A stretch of 53,439 nt of DNA from Bacteroidales bacterium (GCA_003560165.1 PWJC01000136.1:1-53439); one strand, 5' to 3'. Positions 8,851-17,782 are shown, counted from the first letter of the stretch. Translations and numbers: made by a program. The notes: generated by a model not told the origin, from the letters alone.

Positions 8851-10275
8851 ATGAAGCTCAGACTGCTGTGCGGAATCATGATGCTGTCGGTTGCGTTCAA
8901 CTCCCTTTCGGGAAATACCTCTAACAATGAAATGCCCCTCCGGGATTTTCAGCTCAGCATACTTCCATTTATTGGCACCGAAGGCCGGGAAGTGGTGCAA
9001 CACCGGTACCGTTTCAGCATCAATCTTCTAGCCGGAACGACCGGAGGCATTCAAGGAGTCGAAGCGGGCGGCATACTGAATTTGAACCGCACAGACGTTA
9101 CCGGTATTCAGCTGGCTGGGTTTGGCAACCTGGCTGGGGGCAGTATTCAGGGTCTGCAGGCAGCCGGTTTTGCCAATGTAAGCGGAGGCCACCGGCAGGG
9201 ATTTGCCTGGGACGGATTTGCAAATGTAAGCGGGGGCCACCGGCAGGGATTTGCCTGGGCCGGATTTGCCAACGTCAGCGGGGGCAGCCACCAGGGCTTT
9301 ACCTGGGCCGGTTTTGCGAACATAAACGGTGGCGGTCATCAGGGCTTTGCCTGGGCCGGTTTTGCGAACATAAACGGTGGCGGCCATCAGGGCTTTGCCT
9401 GGGCCGGTTTTGCCAACGTCAGCGGGGGCAACAACGAAGGTGCTATCCTGGCCGGTTTTGCCAACGCCATTGGGGGACATCACCGCGGACTAGCGCTCGC
9501 AGGCTTCGCCAACAAGACAGGTAATGGCTCCCGGGGTTTTCTGGGAGCGGGATTTGGCAATATTTCCAGGGGGGAGATCCTGGGCGTGCAACTCGGCGGA
9601 TTCGGGAACGTCAGTAAAGGCGACACCCAGGGGGCCCAACTGGCCGGTTTTCTCAATATCAGCCGGAATATCCGGGGCATTCAGGTAAGCGGGTTCATCA
9701 ATGTGGCAAATACGGTTGAAGGACTTCAGCTAGGGTTCATCAATGTGGCCGATACCATCAGCAGGGGCGTCCCCATCGGCTTTCTGAACCTCATCGGCCG
9801 GGGCGGTATCAGGCAATTCGAGTTATCGGCCTCCGACGTGGTCCATTTGTCGGCTGCATTCCGCACAGGGGCGCATGGGTTTTACAATATTTTCTCCTAT
9901 GGCACCCGTCCCTTTACCGGCGTACAATTCAGCGGCCTTGGCTACGGGGTGGGGACCGGGGTCAATGTCCGCGAACACATGGGGCTTCAGCTCGAACTGC
10001 ATTCCACTCCCCTGCACCATCAATGGAGATGGTGGGGGGAAAACCCCGACATCCTGAACGAAATAAGGCTGCATGTGGGTTTCCGGTCGGATACTTCCCT
10101 TGAGCTGTTTGCCGGTCCTGTGGTCTACAATCAGGTAAGCAGGGAAGATCCCGATACCGGAACAGCTGGGAAAAATATTGCCCACGGCTGGATTTTTCAT
10201 GAAGACCAATGGGGCGATTACGCTGTCCGGTGGTGGATGGGCGCCCGGGGAGGGCTGAGGGTAAACCTGCGTTAG
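8851..10275 (+). CDS. Exported repeat protein with 16-residue GFANxxGG repeats
   Basis: Unknown function, probably on the cell surface or in the periplasm. The 474-residue protein begins with an export signal (about 1-21), then a short non-repetitive segment. At roughly residues 88-310 come about 14 tandem repeats of 16 residues with consensus GFANVSGGxxQGFAWA. The C-terminal region (about 320-474) is non-repetitive with beta-rich character. The regular glycines and hydrophobic positions suggest a beta-solenoid. It resembles surface-repeat proteins known in Leptospira and Bacteroidota (LA_2272-type), a tentative match. Adjacent 48-bp DNA repeats near 9313-9410 are almost identical, so copy number has changed recently. 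The start follows an AACATAAACAC leader. Confidence 0.75.
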   Translation: MKLRLLCGIMMLSVAFNSLSGNTSNNEMPLRDFQLSILPFIGTEGREVVQHRYRFSINLLAGTTGGIQGVEAGGILNLNRTDVTGIQLAGFGNLAGGSIQGLQAAGFANVSGGHRQGFAWDGFANVSGGHRQGFAWAGFANVSGGSHQGFTWAGFANINGGGHQGFAWAGFANINGGGHQGFAWAGFANVSGGNNEGAILAGFANAIGGHHRGLALAGFANKTGNGSRGFLGAGFGNISRGEILGVQLGGFGNVSKGDTQGAQLAGFLNISRNIRGIQVSGFINVANTVEGLQLGFINVADTISRGVPIGFLNLIGRGGIRQFELSASDVVHLSAAFRTGAHGFYNIFSYGTRPFTGVQFSGLGYGVGTGVNVREHMGLQLELHSTPLHHQWRWWGENPDILNEIRLHVGFRSDTSLELFAGPVVYNQVSREDPDTGTAGKNIAHGWIFHEDQWGDYAVRWWMGARGGLRVNLR

Positions 10276-10315
10276 GCCCGCCCCCGCTCGTCATACATTG
10301 TACCGGTAACCGGTT

Positions 10316-10705
10316 TTAATGCGCACCCCAGACCTTCCTTTGGCGGCGCACTTCCCTCAGCAGGCAGGCCAGGCTGGGGATGATGATCACGGGTTTTTCC
10401 AGTTTTTGTCCGATGACCCTGACCGTATCCAGAGTATACCGGTTGCCAAAGCCAATCAGCACATCCACTGCACGGACCTTTAAGCTGCCGGCAAGCCTGT
10501 TCACCTCCTCTTCGCTGAATTTACCCGGGAAACAGATTTTTTCTACCGCTATCCTGTTTTCCAGCTGAGACAAATAATTGGGCAATATGTCGTCAAACAC
10601 CACAGGATCGGCAACTACCAATGCTCTGCTTCCAAACCGGCTTACTTCTGCACTGAGTTTTTCAATGGAATAAGGTCCTTTTATCTGATTATCTGGATAA
10701 GACAT
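10316..10705 (-). pseudogene. Truncated glycerol-dehydrogenase-like (Fe-ADH family) remnant
   Basis: The first 100 or so residues resemble the N-terminus of GldA-type iron-containing alcohol dehydrogenases (start MSYPDNQIKGP, then FGSRALVVADP, then EEEVNRLAG). The family is normally about 360 residues, but this frame stops at about 129. The nucleotide-binding GGGKTLDT motif is altered to GFGNRYTLDT, and the expected PTIAS-TDAP region is replaced by a basic tail. No continuation of the enzyme is visible downstream in any frame, so the metal-binding C-terminal domain is gone. It is best read as a decaying gene fragment, although an expressed short protein cannot be excluded. ATG 10705 is preferred because it gives the family start; ATG 10720 is in frame upstream. 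Confidence 0.6.
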
Positions 10706-10720
10706 GGTGGCATACATCAT

Positions 10721-10995
10721 GGGCGTGGTATTTTTACGATTTCGATATTATCAAGGGAAAAGTTTATGCCAAAACGCAGCCGGCAACCAGGATAAAACCC
10801 TCAGCAATCAGTCCGGATGACCATCATCCTTTGCAAAACGACCACTATTCGCTGAGATACAGCCAAATCGCACAAACACTCCTTTTAAATTCTATCCCTG
10901 AGAGGGGAAAGCTGATCAATAGGCGTGGGTCTCGACGGCAGATTTCAGGAAAAAAATTCCACAGGTGTGGGTAAAAAGGTTCTGCAGTTAAGCAT
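10721..10995. other. Intergenic stretch with no recognised feature
   Basis: Between the dehydrogenase remnant and the tRNA-Cys terminator no convincing gene, promoter or repeat is seen. The size fits a decayed gene, but no homology is readable. Confidence 0.4.
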
Positions 10996-11024
10996 AAAAA
11001 AAACCCCTTCATCATGAGGGGGTT
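10996..11024 (-). terminator. Rho-independent terminator of tRNA-Cys
   Basis: On the minus strand a 10-bp stem (AACCCCCTCA pairing with TGAAGGGGTT, one wobble) with a 3-nt loop is followed by a run of T (the A-run at 10996-11003). It lies 11 bp after the tRNA. Confidence 0.8.
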
Positions 11025-11034
11025 GAATTACCGG

Positions 11035-11105
11035 AGGTCTCGAGCGGATTCGAACCGCTGTAGGAGGTTTTGCAGACCTCTGCCTAGCCACTCGGCCACG
11101 AGACC
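11035..11105 (-). tRNA. tRNA-Cys (GCA)
   Basis: The minus strand folds as a cloverleaf. The acceptor stem is GGTCTCG with CGAGACC, the anticodon stem GAGGT/ACCTC has loop CTGCAAA giving anticodon GCA, and the T-arm contains GGTTCGAATCC. Discriminator base U is typical of tRNA-Cys. CCA is not encoded. Confidence 0.95.
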
Positions 11106-11120
11106 CTGTATGCTGCCGCA

Positions 11121-11153
11121 GCAAAAATAACGGATTCGTGCCACATTGCCAAA
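11121..11153 (-). promoter_or_regulatory. Bacteroidota-type promoter of tRNA-Cys
   Basis: On the minus strand TTTG (11153-11150) is followed after 20 bp by TATTTTTGC (11129-11121). This matches the -33 TTTG and -7 TAnnTTTG consensus of the primary sigma factor of Bacteroidota. Transcription would start about 8 bp before the tRNA. Confidence 0.75.
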
Positions 11154-11227
11154 TACACAGCAGAAATAGTTTCCTTAGCTTGGGTGCATCAACGACGCCG
11201 CTACCCTGCCGGCAAAAGAGCCATGGC

Positions 11228-11452
11228 CTAATTGGGCGAAGGATGTATCGAAATGCCCGGCGAGGGGACGGCATGCTGCGACAAGCAGGCCGGACATAAA
11301 CAGCCATTGAAGGTGTCCTGAAGCCATACCAGCTTTTTTGGGGTGAGCCTGTAGTCGTTGCACCAGCAACCGGCATCATGCATGCAAAGGAAGAGAGTGC
11401 CACAAGACGGGCAGGTTTTTTCGCTGGCTCCTCTTTTCTCTGTCATGGACAA
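11228..11452 (-). CDS. Cysteine-rich CWC family protein
   Basis: A 74-residue protein with the pattern of the small CWC family: CPSCG near residue 15, a central CWC motif (DAGCWCNDY), and a C-terminal CLCPACL. The six to eight cysteines probably bind zinc. The biological role of the family is not established. An alternative start is two codons downstream at 11446. It lies 45 bp downstream of folB on the same strand and may be cotranscribed with it. Confidence 0.7.
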   Translation of the reverse strand: MSMTEKRGASEKTCPSCGTLFLCMHDAGCWCNDYRLTPKKLVWLQDTFNGCLCPACLSQHAVPSPGISIHPSPN

Positions 11453-11497
11453 CAGTTTTTTTATATGATGAAAGGCCTGGGATCAGGACCACTGCAT

Positions 11498-11857
11498 CTA
11501 TCCGGCAGCTTGCTCCATCTCCAGGCTCACACTCTTCATCTGCCCTCCCATGGGAGGGTTCATTTTCGATACCCGGATGCGGATATGCCGGATGGCCGGA
11601 AAATGCCGGAACAGGGCATTGAGGATACGCCGGGACAGGTGTTCAAGAAGATGGCTTTTGGCCGACATGGATTCCTTCACCACCTGGTATACCTCCTGGT
11701 AGTTGACGGTGTCCTGCAGATTATCAGTTTCTTCGGCCTTCGAAGTATCGGTTTCCACCTCGAGGTTTACAATAAAGCGGTTTCCTATCAGCTGCTCTTC
11801 CTTAAAATGGCCGTGATAGGCATAAAACTCCATTTCTTCGAGGAGGATCTTCGTCAT
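11498..11857 (-). CDS. folB: Dihydroneopterin aldolase
   Basis: Cytosolic enzyme of folate synthesis that cleaves 7,8-dihydroneopterin to 6-hydroxymethyl-dihydropterin and glycolaldehyde. The 119-residue length is normal. Visible family features are the N-terminal EEMEFYAYHGHFKEE with its YHG motif, the central NYQEVYQVV segment, LLEHLSRRI, and a C-terminal RVSKMNPPMGG strand. No other folate genes are adjacent. The short cysteine-rich CWC gene follows on the same strand. Confidence 0.93.
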   Translation of the reverse strand: MTKILLEEMEFYAYHGHFKEEQLIGNRFIVNLEVETDTSKAEETDNLQDTVNYQEVYQVVKESMSAKSHLLEHLSRRILNALFRHFPAIRHIRIRVSKMNPPMGGQMKSVSLEMEQAAG

Positions 11858-11931
11858 AGCCCGTGGTTTTACATACCCTACAAATTTACACTACTTTTTT
11901 ATTGATCCGCACAAAAAAAAGCTGAAGACAG

Positions 11932-12212
11932 AAGACAGAAGACAGAAGACAGAATAGTGATGGGTTTAAGAGTTTAAGTTTTGAATATCAATTACTTAAG
12001 CTCAATTTTTCAACTTTTCAACCTTTCGACTTTTCAACTTTTCAACTCTTCAACTCTTCAACTTTTCAACTCTTCAACTTTTCAACTCTTCAACTTTTCA
12101 ACTTTTCAACTCTTCAACTTTTCAACTTTTTAACTTTTCAACTTTTCAACTCTTCAACTTTTCGACCTTTCGAGCTTTCGACTCATCACTCACTACTCAT
12201 CACTCATCACTT
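11932..12212. repeat. Composite minisatellite island 4 (inverted copy of island 1)
   Basis: CAGAAGA units (about 11932-11955) lead to ATAGTGATGGGTTTAAGAG, a core variant at 11983-11999 (GAATATCAATTACTTAA), and then a long array of 8-bp TTTTCAAC/TCTTCAAC units with CTTTCGAC variants to about 12180. It ends with CTCATCACT-type words (12181-12210). The reverse complement of 11932-12040 matches 185-290 almost base for base. The island ends about 80 bp before the glnS start. Confidence 0.92.
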
Positions 12213-12237
12213 TTCAGACCTTTGGACATATTTTTCG

Positions 12238-12245
12238 TACTTTTG
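12238..12245 (+). promoter_or_regulatory. Possible -7 element for glnS
   Basis: TACTTTTG matches TAnnTTTG, 48 bp before the chosen glnS start. A TTTG at 12221-12224 is too close (13 bp) to be an ideal -33 element, so only the -7 element is convincing. Confidence 0.4.
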
Positions 12246-12293
12246 GACTGCCGGAGTGCTTCCGGACGCTGGCGTTCACTACACCATACAAAC

Positions 12294-13994
12294 ATGAAAG
12301 AAGACAACAAGCACAGCGGGCAGGGCGGATCGCTCAATTTCCTGGAGCAGATCATCGAAAAAGATTTGGCCATGGCCACTACCGGGGGCAGGGTTCACAC
12401 CCGCTTCCCTCCCGAACCCAACGGCTACCTTCACATCGGGCACGCCAAGTCCATTTGCCTGAACTTCGGGTTGGCCGCCAAATACAATGGCAAATGCAAT
12501 CTGCGTTTCGACGACACCAACCCAACCAAAGAAAACGTAGGCTATGTTAACGCCATCAGGGAAGATATCCGCTGGCTGGGTTTCGACTGGGAAGAAAGGG
12601 AGTATTATGCATCCGATTACTTTGGGGAACTCTTCGACATGGCCGTTGTTTTGATCAGACAGGGGGATGCCTATGTTTGCGACATGAGTGGCGAAGAAAT
12701 AGCCGCCGGTCGTGGTACTCCTTCGGTGCCCGGGAAGATCAGCCCCTGGCGGGAGCGCCCGGTCGAAGAAAACCTGGAACTGTTCGAGAGGATGCGAAAG
12801 GGTGAATTCCCCGATGGCAGCCGCGTGGTCAGGGCAAAGATCGACATGGCATCGCCCAATATGCACCTGCGCGACCCCGTCATGTACCGCATCATGCATG
12901 CACATCATCACCGCACGGCCAATAAGTGGTGTATTTATCCGATGTACGACTGGGCCCATGGACAGAGCGACTACCTCGAAAACATCACCCATTCCATCTG
13001 CACCCTCGAGTTCGAGGTGCACCGCCCGTTGTACAACTGGTTCCTCGACAAACTGGGGATCAGCCAGAACAGACCCAGGCAGTTTGAATTTGCCCGCCTC
13101 AACCTGAATTACACCGTGATGAGCAAACGCAAATTGCTCGAGCTTGTCGAAGGCAGATACGTGAAGGGATGGGACGATCCGCGGATGCCCACCATTTCGG
13201 GCCTCAGGCGACGGGGTTACACCCCTGCCTCCATCAGGGTCTTTTCCGACAAGGTGGGCGTGGCCAAGCGGGAGAACGTGATCGACATGGCCCTGCTGGA
13301 GTATTGCATCCGCGAAGACCTGAACCGCAATGCCCCCCGGGTGATGACAGTAATCAACCCGGTAAAGCTGGTCATTGAAAATTACCCCGAAGGCCAGGTC
13401 GAAGAGCTCCAGGCGCTGCGAAATCCCGAAAAGCCCGAAGAGGGCTACCGCAAGGTGCCTTTCAGCAAAACCCTTTATATCGAACAGGGCGATTTCATGG
13501 AAGACCCACCGAAGAAATTCTTCCGGCTTTCGCCGGGCAGTGAGGTAAGGCTGAAATATGCCTATCTGATCCGTTGCGAAAGCGTGGTGAAAGATCAGCA
13601 AGGCAACATCACAGAGATCCGCTGCACCTACGACCCCGGAACCAAAAGCGGCATGGCCCCCACCAGGAAAGTAAAGGGGACCCTGCACTGGGTCAGCGCA
13701 GCACATGCATTGGAGGCCGAGATCAGGCTGTACGACCGTTTGTTTGAAGTGCCCGACCCGGAAAACGTTGCCCAGGGAGGGAACTTCAAGGACAACATCA
13801 ATCCGGCTTCCCTTCAGATAGTCCGGGGGCTGGCAGAACCCGGCCTCAGGGATGCCATGCCGGGCGAGCGCTTTCAGTTTGAACGCACGGGATATTTCTG
13901 CGTCGATCCCGATAGCAGCCCCGGCAGCCTGGTCTTTAACCGGACGTCAAGCCTGAGGGATTCATGGGCAAAAATGAAAGACAGCCAGGGTTGA
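12294..13994 (+). CDS. glnS: Glutaminyl-tRNA synthetase
   Basis: Charges tRNA-Gln with glutamine in the cytoplasm. From ATG 12294 the protein is 566 residues. It shows the class I HIGH motif in [15 protein letters not shown] and the second signature as VMSKRKL. The catalytic Rossmann fold is followed by the C-terminal anticodon-binding beta-barrels. The frame extends 24 codons upstream to 12222, but that part overlaps the probable promoter and is not protein-like. A tRNA-Gln gene follows 84 bp downstream on the same strand. The presence of GlnRS implies direct Gln-tRNA charging. Confidence 0.96.
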   Translation: MKEDNKHSGQGGSLNFLEQIIEKDLAMATTGGRVHTRFPPEPNGYLHIGHAKSICLNFGLAAKYNGKCNLRFDDTNPTKENVGYVNAIREDIRWLGFDWEEREYYASDYFGELFDMAVVLIRQGDAYVCDMSGEEIAAGRGTPSVPGKISPWRERPVEENLELFERMRKGEFPDGSRVVRAKIDMASPNMHLRDPVMYRIMHAHHHRTANKWCIYPMYDWAHGQSDYLENITHSICTLEFEVHRPLYNWFLDKLGISQNRPRQFEFARLNLNYTVMSKRKLLELVEGRYVKGWDDPRMPTISGLRRRGYTPASIRVFSDKVGVAKRENVIDMALLEYCIREDLNRNAPRVMTVINPVKLVIENYPEGQVEELQALRNPEKPEEGYRKVPFSKTLYIEQGDFMEDPPKKFFRLSPGSEVRLKYAYLIRCESVVKDQQGNITEIRCTYDPGTKSGMAPTRKVKGTLHWVSAAHALEAEIRLYDRLFEVPDPENVAQGGNFKDNINPASLQIVRGLAEPGLRDAMPGERFQFERTGYFCVDPDSSPGSLVFNRTSSLRDSWAKMKDSQG

Positions 13995-14058
13995 GGTGTT
14001 TGCCGGCATCCGGGCGCGATCGGGGAAGAGCAGTCTGGTTTTATTTTTAAAAATATCG

Positions 14059-14067
14059 TATCTTTGC
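14059..14067 (+). promoter_or_regulatory. -7 promoter element of tRNA-Gln
   Basis: TATCTTTGC lies 12-20 bp before the tRNA 5' end and matches TAnnTTTG. No clear TTTG -33 element is present. It suggests that the tRNA has its own promoter after glnS. Confidence 0.55.
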
Positions 14068-14078
14068 GCACCTGAGAT

Positions 14079-14151
14079 TGTCCTGTGGTGTAATTGGCAA
14101 CACGTCTGATTCTGGATCAGAAGAGTCCAGGTTCGACCCCTGGCAGGACAA
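14079..14151 (+). tRNA. tRNA-Gln (CUG)
   Basis: Acceptor stem TGTCCTG with CAGGACA, D-arm GTGT/ACAC, anticodon stem TCTGA/TCAGA with loop TTCTGGA giving anticodon CTG, and T-arm CCAGG/CCTGG with GTTCGAC. CCA is not encoded. It lies 84 bp downstream of glnS. Confidence 0.93.
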
Positions 14152-14162
14152 CCACAAATAAG

Positions 14163-14192
14163 ATTGGGACATATCGGTCGATATGTCCCAAT
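14163..14192 (+). terminator. Perfect hairpin after tRNA-Gln
   Basis: ATTGGGACATATCG and its exact reverse complement are separated by 2 bases, giving a 13-14 bp stem. It begins 11 bp after the tRNA, but the T-run after it is poor (TCATTT). It may be a terminator or a processing hairpin. Confidence 0.55.
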
Positions 14193-14232
14193 TCATTTAC
14201 AGATATAGCAAACGGCTTAATCGTAAAATACC

Positions 14233-14487
14233 ATGAGTCTTCCGGTACAAGTTTTTATTTTAGGACTGACCACTGTTTTTTTGGTACTGGCAGTGGTGGT
14301 GGCCACCGGGAATGCCATCATCTGGTTCGTGAACCGTTTTTTTGAACCCACTCCGGTTGTTGTGCGCATCCCCGAAACCCCGGTTTCGCCTGCTTCCATC
14401 GACCCAAAACGCATCGCGGCCATTACGGCGGCCGTCAACGCCCACACAGAAGGTGAAGCCAGGATCGACAAAATCGAAAAAGCCTAA
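14233..14487 (+). CDS. oadG: Oxaloacetate decarboxylase gamma subunit
   Basis: The small membrane subunit that holds together the Na+-pumping oxaloacetate decarboxylase. The 84-residue protein has one N-terminal transmembrane helix (about 5-31, FILGLTTVFLVLAVVVATG), a short proline-rich linker (RIPETPVSPA) and an amphipathic C-terminal segment (RIAAITAAVNAHTEG), as expected for OadG. oadA and oadB follow on the same strand. The identity leans partly on this context because the family is short and variable. Confidence 0.85.
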   Translation: MSLPVQVFILGLTTVFLVLAVVVATGNAIIWFVNRFFEPTPVVVRIPETPVSPASIDPKRIAAITAAVNAHTEGEARIDKIEKA

Positions 14488-14497
14488 AGAATTGAAG

Positions 14498-14570
14498 AGA
14501 TGAAAAGTAAACCTTTCAACCTTCTTGACTCATCACTTACTACTCATCACTCATCTCTTTTCCGGTCTTC
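14498..14570. repeat. Repeat-derived leader between oadG and oadA
   Basis: A few GAAGAGATGAAAAG-like words are followed by GACTCATCACTTACTACTC and ATCACTCATCTCTTTTCC. The same 28-bp motif occurs just upstream of glnS (about 12179) and of a membrane protein gene (about 26484). It splits the oad operon by 107 bp and could hold a separate signal for oadA. Confidence 0.75.
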
Positions 14571-14594
14571 CCAAAATATAAAAATTATAAACAC

Positions 14595-16517
14595 ATGAAC
14601 AAAATAAAATTCTCCCTCGTTTACCGCGACATGTGGCAGTCATCGGGCAAGTACGTGCCACGCGTCGACCAGTTAACCGCCATTGCCCCCCACATGATCG
14701 AGATGGGCTGCTTTGACCGCATCGAAACCAACGGAGGTGGTTTTGAACAGATCAACCTGCTTTTCGGGGAAAACCCCAACAAGGCAGTTCGTGAATGGAC
14801 CAGGCCCTTAAAAGAGGCCGGCATCCAGACCCATATGCTCGACCGCTCACTCAATGGATTGCGGATGCGGCCCGTCCCGGCCGATGTGCGCAAATTGATG
14901 TACAAGGTCAAGAAGGCCCAGGGGGTCGACATCACCCGCATTTTCTGCGGGATGAACGATCCGCGCAACATCATCGACTCCATAGGGTATGCCCGGGATG
15001 CCGGCATGATCACCCAGGCAGCGCTCAGCATCACCTTTTCGGAAGTACATACCGTTGAGTACTACATCGAGCTGGCCGAAAAGGTGATTGAAGGCGGTGC
15101 CGATGAAATATGCCTCAAAGACATGGCCGGCATCGGCCGGCCGGTGTGGCTTGGCAAGATCGTCGAGGGCATCAGGGAGAAATATCCGGATATCCCCATT
15201 CAGTACCATTCTCACTCGGGACCCGGATTTGCCATGGCTTCCATATTGGAGGTGGTCAGGGCCGGCGTTGAATTCGTCGACGTGGGCATGGAGCCCCTTT
15301 CGTGGGGAACCGGCCATGTTGATGTGCTGGCCGTGCAGGCCATGTTGAAAGACGCAGGCTTTGAGGTACCCGGCATCAACATGGATGCCTATATGAAGGT
15401 CCGCAGTATGAACCAGGAGTTCATGGAAGACTTCCTGGGCTATTTCATCAATCCGGCCAATCGTCACATGAACTCTCTGCTCATTTCCTCGGGGCTGCCC
15501 GGCGGAATGATGGGCTCGCTGATGGCCGACCTGGAGAAAAACCTCACAGACCTGAATAAGTGGATGGACAAAAACAACAAGCCCAGGCTTACCGAAGACC
15601 AGTTGCTGGTCAAGCTCTTCCAGGAAGTGGAATACATCTGGCCAAAGGTAGGGTACCCGCCCCTGGTGACCCCATTCAGCCAATACGTCAAAAACCTGGC
15701 TGTAATCAATGTCTCCCAGTTGGTAAAAGGCGGTGACCGATGGAAAATGATCCCCGACAATGTATGGGACATGCTGACCGGGAAACTCGGCAAACTGCCC
15801 GGAAAACTATCGCCCGAAATAGAGGAAATGGCCCGGAAGGAAGGCAGGGAAATCTATGAGGGCAACCCACAGGAGCTCTATCCCGACAAACTCGATGAGT
15901 TCCGCAACGAAATGGATAAAAATGGCTGGGGCTACGGAAAAGACGATGAGGAGCTTTTCGAGCTGGCCATGCATCCCGAACAATACCGTCACTACAAAAC
16001 GGGGGCAGCCAAACAGGAGTTTGAGCAAGAACTGAAAAAGCGTCGCGAACAGGTTGGCGGTCTCTACCCAAAAACCGGGGCCTCTGCGCCCTTACCTCAG
16101 GCCGCAACCCCCCTGCGCCCAACCACCATGATGGTGGATGTAAATGGGGAACAATTCAGGGTGAGCCTGTCCTATGGACAGCAGGAAGAACCCCCGGCAT
16201 CCGGGCAGGCCGGAACTCCCAAACAGGACGTGGCAGGAAAAGCCGCCGAAGCCCTTGCCCAGGCAGGCAGCGGCGAACGCATGGAGATCACCTCTCCGCT
16301 CTCAGGAAATTTTTACCTCACCAAGGATCCGAGTGAGAAATCGGTCAAAGCTGGCGACACGGTAAATAAGGGTGATGTGCTGGGTTATATCGAAGCCATG
16401 AAAACCTACAATACCATCCGCAGCGACAAATCGGGCAAACTGCTGGAGATCGTTGCGGCAAACGGGAGGGAGGTTTCTGAGGACGATGTGTTGTTTGTTC
16501 TGGAAAGCGACAGCTAG
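14595..16517 (+). CDS. oadA: Oxaloacetate decarboxylase alpha subunit (biotin-carrying carboxyltransferase)
   Basis: Transfers CO2 from oxaloacetate to a biotin on its own C-terminus, producing pyruvate; the beta subunit then decarboxylates the biotin and exports Na+. The 640-residue protein has the carboxyltransferase barrel in the N-terminal 330 or so residues, with RDMWQS (Asp near 12), CLKDMAG (Lys near 175) and the metal-binding YHSHSGPG (His near 205 and 207). A conserved PYC/OAD domain follows to about 440, then a variable linker, and a biotinyl domain with the EAMKT biotin Lys near 603. The sequence is close to that of Bacteroides. The start lies just after ATAAAAATTATAAACAC. Confidence 0.95.
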   Translation: MNKIKFSLVYRDMWQSSGKYVPRVDQLTAIAPHMIEMGCFDRIETNGGGFEQINLLFGENPNKAVREWTRPLKEAGIQTHMLDRSLNGLRMRPVPADVRKLMYKVKKAQGVDITRIFCGMNDPRNIIDSIGYARDAGMITQAALSITFSEVHTVEYYIELAEKVIEGGADEICLKDMAGIGRPVWLGKIVEGIREKYPDIPIQYHSHSGPGFAMASILEVVRAGVEFVDVGMEPLSWGTGHVDVLAVQAMLKDAGFEVPGINMDAYMKVRSMNQEFMEDFLGYFINPANRHMNSLLISSGLPGGMMGSLMADLEKNLTDLNKWMDKNNKPRLTEDQLLVKLFQEVEYIWPKVGYPPLVTPFSQYVKNLAVINVSQLVKGGDRWKMIPDNVWDMLTGKLGKLPGKLSPEIEEMARKEGREIYEGNPQELYPDKLDEFRNEMDKNGWGYGKDDEELFELAMHPEQYRHYKTGAAKQEFEQELKKRREQVGGLYPKTGASAPLPQAATPLRPTTMMVDVNGEQFRVSLSYGQQEEPPASGQAGTPKQDVAGKAAEALAQAGSGERMEITSPLSGNFYLTKDPSEKSVKAGDTVNKGDVLGYIEAMKTYNTIRSDKSGKLLEIVAANGREVSEDDVLFVLESDS

Positions 16518-16570
16518 CCAGGGCAAGGGATTCAAACTGAAATTCAAACCCTCTTTATTGACCGGGACGC

Positions 16571-17782
16571 ATGGAAGCATTGAAAAGAATCTATGAGATC
16601 ACCGCTTTTGGTGAGCTGGCTACCCAGCCGGGAGTGATCCTCATGCTGGCCATTGGCATATTCCTGTTGTTTTTGGGGATACGCAAAAAATACGAACCCC
16701 TGCTGCTGGTACCCATCGGCTTTGGAGTGATCCTGGCCAACCTGCCCGGAGCGGGCATGGGCATCGTACCCGAAGAAGCCGTGCGTTTGTCCGACGGCCG
16801 CTACATGAACCTGTTAGAAATCGCCGGTGAGTACGGTATCATGAACTACCTTTATTATATGCTCATCAAAACAGGGTTCCTTCCTCCCATCATCTTTTTG
16901 GGAGTGGGGGCCCTCACCGATTTCGGGCCCATGTTGCGCAACCTGAGGCTGTCGTTGTTTGGTGCAGCGGCCCAACTGGGCATCTTTACGGTGTTTTTTG
17001 TTGCCATTGCCGTGGGCTTTACCCCACAGGAATCGGGGGCACTGGGCATCATCGGGGGAGGAGATGGCCCAACGGCCATCTATATCTCCATTTTGCTCGC
17101 CCCGCATATGCTGGGCCCGATCGCCATCGCGGCCTATTCGTACATGGCCCTGGTGCCGGTGATCATTCCCCCCGTGGTCAGGGTACTTTGTAACAACAGG
17201 GAACTGCAGATCAACATGAAGGCGATGGACAAAAAGTATCCGCCTACGCGTCAGATCAGGAACATGAGTGCGATCAAAATCGCCTTTCCCATCGTACTCG
17301 GCATCATTGTTGCTTTCTTTGTGCCCACCGCCGTGCCCCTGGTAGGCATGCTGATGTTTGGCAACCTCATCCGGGAGATCGGGGTGGCCACCGGCCGTCT
17401 CTCGGAAGCGGCCACCGGCCCCATACTGAATACGGCTACCATCTTCCTGGGGTTGGCCGTGGGGGCCACGATGACCTCGGTCACCTTTCTCGACATACGA
17501 ACCCTGGGGATCATCTTCGGCGGTCTGGTGGCCTTTGCCATCTCGGTAGCCGGCGGTATTCTGGCAGTTAAGCTCTACAACATATTTGCAACAAAGAAGA
17601 TCAATCCGCTGATCGGTGCCACTGGCCTCAGCGCCGTACCCATGGCCTCAAGGGTGGCCAATGAGATCGGCCTCAGGCACGACCCCGGCAACCACCTGCT
17701 GCAATACTGCATGGCCAGCAATATTTCGGGGGTGATCGGCTCGGCGGTAGCAGCCGGTGTGCTGATTGCCTTTCTGGGCTAA
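16571..17782 (+). CDS. oadB: Oxaloacetate decarboxylase beta subunit (Na+ pump)
   Basis: Integral membrane subunit that couples decarboxylation of carboxybiotin to Na+ export, helping anaerobes conserve energy. The 403-residue protein has about ten to twelve hydrophobic segments. It carries the family motif GGGDGPTAIYIS, with the essential Asp near 165, and a C-terminal conserved block (SRVANEIGLRHDPGN, HLLQYCMASNISGVIGS). It follows oadA by 53 bp. Together with oadG and oadA the three genes make a complete pump. Confidence 0.95.
   Translation: MEALKRIYEITAFGELATQPGVILMLAIGIFLLFLGIRKKYEPLLLVPIGFGVILANLPGAGMGIVPEEAVRLSDGRYMNLLEIAGEYGIMNYLYYMLIKTGFLPPIIFLGVGALTDFGPMLRNLRLSLFGAAAQLGIFTVFFVAIAVGFTPQESGALGIIGGGDGPTAIYISILLAPHMLGPIAIAAYSYMALVPVIIPPVVRVLCNNRELQINMKAMDKKYPPTRQIRNMSAIKIAFPIVLGIIVAFFVPTAVPLVGMLMFGNLIREIGVATGRLSEAATGPILNTATIFLGLAVGATMTSVTFLDIRTLGIIFGGLVAFAISVAGGILAVKLYNIFATKKINPLIGATGLSAVPMASRVANEIGLRHDPGNHLLQYCMASNISGVIGSAVAAGVLIAFLG

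Noticed and set aside
12279-13706. 475-codon minus-strand frame opposite glnS
   Set aside because: glnS shows all class I synthetase motifs on the plus strand; the antisense frame has no domain and exists because stop codons are rare in that phase.
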